A stretch of 64,000 bases of DNA, from assembly GCA_036172665.1 (NCBI GenBank), contig CM069876.1:37975001-38039000 (forward strand). The letters run 5' to 3'. Positions 57,360 to 64,000 of the stretch are shown in pieces. This stretch comes from Prosopocoilus inquinatus (taxonomy: Eukaryota > Arthropoda > Insecta > Coleoptera > Lucanidae). A program made the translations under genes and the position numbers. The notes beneath the pieces were generated by a model. It saw only the letters and a program-made list of their open reading frames with translations, was not told where the DNA came from and ran no database searches. Position 1 is the stretch's first letter; every line of letters starts with the position of its first letter.

Positions 57360-58855
57360 TGGCTTGCACAGTTGTTTGACAATGGCTGTCTGTTAAACGT
57401 CAATTTTGATATTTAGGAAATCGTGCATCTTCTTCTGTAGAAGAAAAATCAAAACCAACTCGATTTACTCTTTAGTTGCTTTAAAAAATTAGAAATCAAT
57501 TTGGTCTGCTTACAAGGGCGGATGGTGGATTGTTTGCTTCAATTTTCTCTTCGCCGTTTCTTTCTTCTACTGGTCTACTACGTTTAATATTTTCATTACG
57601 CCCTCCCATTTATTTTTTTTTGGTTTTTTCCTTTGCGCATTTTATTTCCTTCGTTCAAATTTGGTATTCACAGGCTATATTAGTTTGTGCTCAGCCTCCC
57701 CCATTACGATTTAGATTTTTTTGTAGGTCTAAGTCCTGCCCAATTCCTTTTTAATTTTTTTTTTGGAAATCTTCTTTCATTGATCTTCATTGTCTAATCG
57801 TCTCGTACTTTCTTTCTTTTAACTTTTTGCATAATTGCTTCAGTTTCAATTTTATCAGTTAATTATACCAGGTGAGCCATTTAAATTGATAATTCGGAAT
57901 ATCTCATGAAAGAAGCGTTTGAGAAAGAAATGTTTGTTACTCGAAAAATACATTTTCTTTCTTCTCTTTTTTTTATGGTCATACCTTCTAATTCTCATGG
58001 TTTTAGTAACCCTTATTATATGTATTTTCCTTTCCTATTGTGCTTTGGTTTACTTGTGGGTCTACTATGCAATGGGTTCGACTCGGTAATGTCTTCTTGG
58101 CCTTGTCTTCCTCTCCCTTTTCTTCGACTATTTAATTCTTATGATTTTTTAGTAATTTTTACTGCATTTTCTTTTTGCCTTTCTTTTTCAATTTCGTGTC
58201 TATGTTAATTTTCACTTATTTTCTTTTGTCCCATTATTATTATTCTTATGATGGTTTCTCTCCAATGCAATATTTTTAAGTTTCCCTTCTTCCTTATTGG
58301 TCAATACCGTTGTTTTCGCTGCTTATGTTATTGCTATTGGTCTGATCGGTACTCTTTAGTTTTATAATTAAGTTTCTTTACTTATTTTTACTTATTTTTT
58401 GTCTCTCTTGACACGAAAAAAATTTAATTGCTATTCGCCTTAAAAAATTTTAAGGTGAGACCTGATTCTTGTTGAGCCAAAAATATGTCAAGAAATAAAT
58501 ATATTAATTTAGGACATGATCAGCTGACGAATTTGAAACAAAAGACAGTCGGCTAAAACAAAACGTCGGCAACGAGAAAACAAATAAAAAATTAGCACCA
58601 TGAGGAGGAAGCAGATTATACAATTCAACTTTTATTTAGAGGATGTTGTCATGGTCATTTGAAGGTCATTCTAATTCTTTTTAACGGAGACACTTATTTA
58701 TTGTATACATATATTTTTATTCCTCGTTTAAAAACACGCAACCTTTGCGTTAAACATTTTTCAATACTTTGAAACATATTGTACAGTTTTTTCTGCAAGT
58801 TGGTTTTGGTTTAACTCGAAGGCTTCCGAAGCCGTCATCCATGGTTGAATTCTCG
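57360..58855. other. T-rich intronic DNA
   Basis: Long T-rich tract (about 57530-58440) with frames of 74-100 codons whose translations are phenylalanine/serine-rich and meaningless. No repeat unit could be delimited. Confidence 0.4.
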
Positions 58856-58859
58856 GCTT

Positions 58860-58985
58860 CCGGTTGGAAACACGCGTCTCGGAATTGTGTTGGTTTTGAT
58901 TGCAACGAGCAATTCTTTGTTTCAGTCCTTTTTGGGGCCTTGTCAGCAGCAAGTAACTGAAACTCAAATAATATTGTACAGTCGG
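58860..58985 (-). repeat. decayed hammerhead-like core, copy d
   Basis: The minus strand reads CTGCTGACAA-GGCC-CCAAAAA-GGACT-GAAAC, then GCTCGTTGCAATCAAAAC. The layout and flanks match the candidate ribozyme at 13212-13258, but the core is CTGACAA, with G8 changed to A. It should be inactive. Confidence 0.6.
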
Positions 58986-59568
58986 CTTCTTCTCCTTGAA
59001 ACATTCTCTTTTAAGATATTCAAGAATATCAATTTAAATGTTCCATCCGATAGGTGGCCCCCATTTTAAATTGGAGCTCTTGAAATTATAGGCCACCCAT
59101 CATTGTCCTGTTGGTAGTTCGTGCTTTTATAAAGTACTGCATGCACAAAAGTAAGACGGGTTGCCTAACTTTAAGGTGATAGGATCATCGGCCATCGACG
59201 CCATCGTATTTTTTTATTTTTTTCAACTTTTTTTATTCTTTTTTCTCGTTGATTGCATGTTTATTTGCCTTCTATTTCCACTGTTCATGACTTGTATTTT
59301 TCTTTATATTTGCTTTCGTATCCTTCTGATTTTGTTGTATTCTCTTGTATTTCGTGTGAACTGTTTTCTGTTTGTAAATCGTCGGGTGATACCATCTCAA
59401 CCATCTATCTAATCGATCATTGTTGTTCTTTCTTTTGATTTGTTTGCATTGCAGCATCGTTCGTTGCTTTTTTCTTTTGGTAAGCGGTCGCGTTCTATTT
59501 TATTTTATTTCGCTGGTTCAAGAAAATAATTAAGTAGCACATTTGAAATGATAGGACAGGAAACTGGC

Positions 59569-59616
59569 AGTGTACTAAAAGGATGAGTTTTAGGACCATT
59601 GCTCTTTATCCATTAC
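59569..59616 (+). pseudogene. LINE reverse-transcriptase fragment with a stop
   Basis: The frame reads S-V-L-K-G-stop-V-L-G-P-L-L-F-I-H-Y, matching the non-LTR RT signature (x-P-Q-G-S-V-L-G-P-L-L-F-x-x-Y). The serine codon is replaced by TGA at 59584-59586. It is very short and has no flanking RT motif. Confidence 0.45.
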
Positions 59617-60199
59617 GCGCGCGTGAAGTTAAAATCAGCGTGCGTCGTCTAGGCAGATATGTTTTTGCAAATTCACCATCAAATTATAATGAACCGCTGT
59701 TAAATTTGCATAAAATTAAAATGAAATGGCATTATAATCTTTGACCTCGTATTATTTTTGATGGAAAATAACGGAACGTGTACGTTGAAAATTATTTCAT
59801 AATTTAACCGCTTTTTCAAACCAGCTGTACTGACTTTATCCTTGTACAAATTACAAGTAAAAACAATTCCATAACTCATACCCAAATTTATTCAAGAAAA
59901 ATCTTTAATTTGAAAGTCAAATAAATGTTGTTACGTTAGGATCAATACGGGCCAGAGATTATAGAAGCCTTCTAAAGTTCTAAATGCAGATTAATGACCT
60001 GAACCAGTAAGACCTATAATGTTCAGACAAGGAATCGATTCATATACTCTGCGTTTTCTCTGAGAATAACGCCTGATAAATGAGCACACTTTAAAAGTCA
60101 CATGAATATGAATTAGTTCCATGTGTTCGTTCACCAGACACTTGCAAAATAGTCGTCTGTACTTGACAGAAAATCAATAATAACTTCACTTAGCTTTTA

Positions 60200-62190
60200 C
60201 ACGAAGTCTCGGTGAAATTCGCAAATAATTTAAGGAATTTAAACGTATCGGGTCTTCATTTAATCCTGTCACGTGATCCACGAGTGCAAAGCCAATTACC
60301 TAACGAACTGTTGGCTAAGATGGATATAAAACACTTGCTCGACACTATTGTGAGGAATTATTGCCGGAGTTCTGCAAATTGTGTTGTTAGTTGCCCAACT
60401 GTTAAGCGGAACTCACAATCACTTATGAAGATTCTGTTTTTTTTAATTTTTTTGTGAATAATTACTTCAACGAGCTGGTTGCTTGCTTTGAACTTTGGAA
60501 GTAAAAAAATACAAACGCAACTCCAATCCAAGTCCAAAAAACCTTTTAAAAAGGGAATATACGTCCATACAGGTCGGTCCAATTACGCTCTCTTAACATA
60601 TCACGTGATCTAAGACGTTCAAAGCCAATTACCTAACAAACGATCGGCTAAAATGGATAAAAAATACTTGCTCAACGCTACTGTGAGAAATTAGTTACCG
60701 CAGTTCTACAAATCGTATTGTTAGTTGCCCAAATGTCAGGCAGAACTTACAATCATTTGTGAAGATCCTGTATTTGTTAATTCTTTTTTGTGATTAATTA
60801 CTTACTTACACGAAATGGTTGCATCCTTTGGACTTTGGAAATGAAAAACAGATGCAACTCAAATCCAAGACAAAAAGCCTCTTAAAAAAGAAATATACGT
60901 CCATACAGGTCGGTCAAATTACACTATCTTAACATGTCACGTGATCTAAGACGTGCAAAGCCAATTAGCTAATAAACGACTGGCTAGAATGGATAAAAAA
61001 ATACTTACTCAACGCTAGTGTCAGAAATTAGTTACCGCAGTTCTACAAATCGTATTGTTAGTTGCCTAAATGTCAGGCGGACGTGACAATCACTTATGAA
61101 AATCCTGTATTTTTTAATTCTTTTTTTTGTGAATAATTATTTAAAGAAGATGGTTGCTTCCTTTGGACTCTGGAAACGAAAAACAAATGCAACTCCAATC
61201 CAAGACCAACAAGCCTCTTAAAAAGGGAATACACGTCCATACAGGTCGGTTCAATAACGCTCTCTTAACATGTCACGTGATCTAAGACGTGCAAAGCCTA
61301 TTACCTAACGAACGATTGGCTAAAATGGATAAAAACTACTTGCTCGACGCTACTGTGAGAAATTAGTTACCGCAGTTCTACAAATCGTACTGTGAGTTGC
61401 CTAAATGCCAGGCAGAACTTAACAATCATTTATGAAGATCCTGTATTTTTTAATTCTTTTTTGTAATAAATTACTTTCTTAAACGAGATGGTTGCTTCCT
61501 TTGGACTTTGGAAATGAAAAACAGATGCAACTCAAATCCAAGTCCAAAAAGCCTCTTGAAAAGAGAATATACGTCCATGCAGGTCGGTCCAATTACGTTC
61601 TCTAAACATGTCACGTGATCTAAGACGTTCAAAGCCGATTACCTAACAAACGATCGGATAAAATGAATAAAAAATAGTTGCTCAGCGCTACTTTGAGAAA
61701 TTAGTTACCGCAGTTCTACAAATCGTATTGTTAGTTGCCTAAATGTAAGGCAGAACTTAACAATCATTTATGAAGATCCTGTATTTTATAATTCTTTTTT
61801 TGTGATTAATTACTTAAACGAGATGGTTGCTTCCTTTGGACTTTGAAAATGAAAAACAGATGCAACTCAAATCCAAGACCAAAAAACCTCTTAAAAAGGG
61901 AATACATGTCCATACAGGTCGGTCCAATTACGCTCTCTTAACATGTCACGTGATCTAAGACGTACAAAGCCGATTACCTAACAAACGATTGGCTAAAATG
62001 GATAAAAAATACTTGTATTGTTAGTTGCCTAAATGTCAGACAGAACTTACAATCATTTATGAAGATCCTGTATTTTTTAATTCTTTTTTTGTGATTACTT
62101 AAACGAGATGGTTGCTTCCTTTAAACATTGGAATCTTTTAAAAGTGGAATACATACAGGTCGGTCCAATTACGCTCCCTAAACATTTAGG
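60200..62190. repeat. tandem repeat, ~335-bp unit, six copies
   Basis: The anchor TCACGTGATC begins copies at about 60269, 60601, 60937, 61273, 61611 and 61946, spacings 332-338 bp; the last copy is truncated. Shared words: CAAAGCC(A/G)ATTACCTAAC, TACCGCAGTTCTACAAATCG, TTGTTAGTTGCC, ATGAAGATCCTGTATTTTTT, TTTGGACTTTGGAAATGAAA and CATACAGGTCGGTCCAATTA. Copy 1 keeps an 81-codon frame that the others have lost. Confidence 0.93.
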
Positions 62191-62199
62191 AACTTGAAG

Positions 62200-63200
62200 C
62201 TCCAAGCATTTCTTTCTCAACATCAAACGAAATTGCGCCAGTTCGCTAAGAATAAAACCAACATTCATCATTGTTTGACACAACAGTGACTGACATTTAC
62301 GCTGTTCACAAGCACTCCAAGTAGGTAAAACATTTTAATTCGAACTAAGAGAAGAGCAGACGACGTGCTCATGCAATAGAGTTACTTTCTCGTGATTGAG
62401 GTGACAGTCGACCTTGTAAGGTGAGCAATTACCGTTTTTCACAGCCATTGTAAAACATCTTCAGCGGCAGCTGTTACATAATAATTATGATTCTCGAATG
62501 AGTGAGCAAGTGGTCATTCGCCTTCGTCTTCTCACAGAGAAGTTGGATCGATTTGTCACAACCGTGGTCACAACTCACAAAAATTTTTTACTCTTTGAAA
62601 ACCATTTTAGACTATCCTATCCCGCCCCCTCCTGCAATACAGGATAATCAGCTAATTGGGACACGTGGGATTTTTGATAACTCTGCACATGAACTTGGTT
62701 CTGTTGTTGATTGATGAGTTGTCCACTTCAAAATCTTCAGAGGGTGGGAGGATTTGGTTCAATTTCTACAATAAATTTCGGGACAAGAAATTTTTGAGCT
62801 GCGTTTATGGTTTGGAAATAGAACACATTCTATTTTGAAAGATAGTTTCTGGTTCAATGCAATTTTTGATATAATTTAAGCCGTTCGAGAAATTAAAGAA
62901 CATGTACTTGTAAGAGGTAGGGTAACAGCCTTAAGACAGTTGATGTTATGGAAAATAAGGAAAAGAAGTAGGTTAGTAGGGCTTGTTTCCAGAATCTGCA
63001 GTATTAGTAATATTTTATTAATAAGTACTTCTTTTTGAAGAAAGATGAAAGCCGTCCGTGTATTACAGCCTTTAAAGTACAGGGTGACTTAAAAAGACCC
63101 GAAACAAGCAGATCATTAGTTATGAGGAGAATGAAGGAATCAAAGTCGTGAAACCTGCAAATAAGAAAAAGACGACGAATTAGTTTGTTAAACACGAACT
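62200..63200. other. intronic DNA without recognised features
   Basis: Short frames only. GTACAGGGTGACTT at 63079 is a common insect TE-end word, but no partner end was found nearby. Confidence 0.4.
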
Positions 63201-63209
63201 TTCAGATAA

Positions 63210-63275
63210 AACATATTCCAGACAGCGTTCACGTTTCATTAAAAGACTTCGTCAGTTCGTCCGTGATGTGATAAG
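63210..63275 (-). repeat. hammerhead-like remnant, copy e
   Basis: The minus strand reads CTGACGA (63255-63249), an 11-base spacer, then GAAAC (from 63237). The core words are consensus, but the spacer AGTCTTTTAAT cannot form a proper stem II and the site would be GTG, which hammerheads do not cleave. Probably a decayed relative of copies b and c. Confidence 0.4.
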
Positions 63276-63279
63276 ATTT

Positions 63280-64000
63280 ATACTACCTGCGAAGTCGGCT
63301 TGTTACGCAGAGAACCGACCGTTAATTAACATTCACCGGGTCTGAACCAGGCAAACAATTCCTAGGAAGACGAACGAAACGTCGATTTAATTTATTACGA
63401 TTTATTCCAGGCAGTGGTTGCGGTACGCAACCAGGAAATCGTTTGATTTTTAATTAAAAAAAAAAAGAATTGGATTTAGAAATGGTCTTTTTTTTAGAAC
63501 GTACTTCGGGTTCGGAATTCAATTGTTGACGATGTACAGTCAGAATTGAAAGTAATGTCTCCCCAGTAAAGTATAAGTACTTGGTCCGAATAACTACCAG
63601 CAACTAATAGGATCTCGAATAAACTTCTTTCATTTGTCCGCCTACACATAAGACAAGTGTGCAATACATTATCATAGTCATTCATCTTGAAAAGCAAAAC
63701 GAGATTCAGCCGAAGAAATGAATGCTGAAACAAAAGTCACTGAGCTGACTGAATCTGTGCTAAATAAAAAAACAAATAAAAGAGAAAAGAAAAAATGTTA
63801 ATGTGGAATATGTTAAAATAAAAAAAAAAGCTAATTGCGAGCAACTACAAAACATAGCTGAATCGAGATGAGCCAGAAATGGGCTTGAGAATGAGAAGTT
63901 GAGCTTGATGAAAAGAAAAGTAGAGAAAAAAGAAAGAAAGGTGATGGCTCTTGAAGCTCTGGTAAGAAATGCTGAATAATTTTATTGCATAGATGTTTCT
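63280..64000. other. intronic DNA to the window end
   Basis: A purine-rich stretch near 63860-63980 gives a short coiled-coil-like peptide (ENEKLSLMKRKVEKKERK) ending at a stop. No family match, and no M13 exon. Confidence 0.35.

Larger units (their letters stand above)
44598..64000 (+). other. intron 3 (open at the window end)
   Basis: The donor GTAAGT is at 44598. I searched the + strand for an acceptor followed by a phase-1 frame giving G-W or similar M13 sequence and found nothing convincing. The intron is therefore either at least 19.4 kb long or contains a short exon that I missed. Confidence 0.6.

Noticed and set aside
58070..58090. GGGTTCGACTC as a tRNA T-arm
   Set aside because: No acceptor stem, D-arm or anticodon arm around it.

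Overview
The window looks like AT-rich nuclear DNA of an arthropod, most likely an insect. The only convincing gene has short exons with consensus GT-AG junctions, separated by introns of about 18.7 kb, 9.6 kb and at least 19.4 kb. Almost everything else is transposable-element and satellite debris of the type that fills large insect introns. No tRNA, rRNA, operon, CRISPR array or prokaryotic feature was seen. A beetle is a guess only.

Gene. On the + strand, three exons encode the N-terminal part of an M13 (neprilysin / endothelin-converting-enzyme-like) zinc metallopeptidase. Exon 1 (coding 15636-15974) gives a charged cytoplasmic tail, one membrane anchor and the first two ectodomain cysteines. 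Exon 2 (34686-34821) carries a variant of the family's C-x-D-F-Y-x-x-A-C-G motif. Exon 3 (44439-44597) carries the F-Y-x-S-C-M-D motif. Intron phases (0, 1, 1) are mutually compatible and about 211 residues are accounted for. The catalytic exons with the zinc-binding HExxH are not visible and should lie beyond the window.

Upstream region 1-15462 is non-coding. It holds diverged tandem repeats, a TA-flanked MITE (4653-4879), two near-perfect hairpins (7526-7740, 8545-8787), a MITE with AAGTGATC-type subterminal motifs (11995-12402), a TATA-containing promoter-like or solo-LTR-like stretch near 12533, and an inverted repeat whose minus strand matches the hammerhead self-cleaving ribozyme consensus (about 13212-13258).

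Intron 1 (15975-34685) holds a LINE reverse-transcriptase remnant, long T-rich degenerate repeats, a large nested fold-back element (22190-25805), several decayed hammerhead-like hairpins, two MITEs with 3-bp TAA target duplications, and a ~585-bp tandem repeat interrupted by a non-autonomous hAT element with a clear 8-bp target duplication (32130-32578).

Intron 2 (34822-44438) contains a 174-bp satellite array (about 35340-38850) whose monomer is 58 codons long, so an antisense frame stays open for hundreds of codons. It also contains a nest of MITEs at 41657-43992 in which three PIF/Harbinger-like copies each carry TTA target duplications.

Intron 3 (44598 onward) has further MITEs, a ~2.9-kb element with terminal inverted repeats, several tandem duplications, a GC-richer island inside a ~1.4-kb TIR-bounded segment (55926-57355), another reverse-transcriptase remnant, and a six-copy ~335-bp tandem repeat, each full copy with a CACGTG palindrome (60200-62190).
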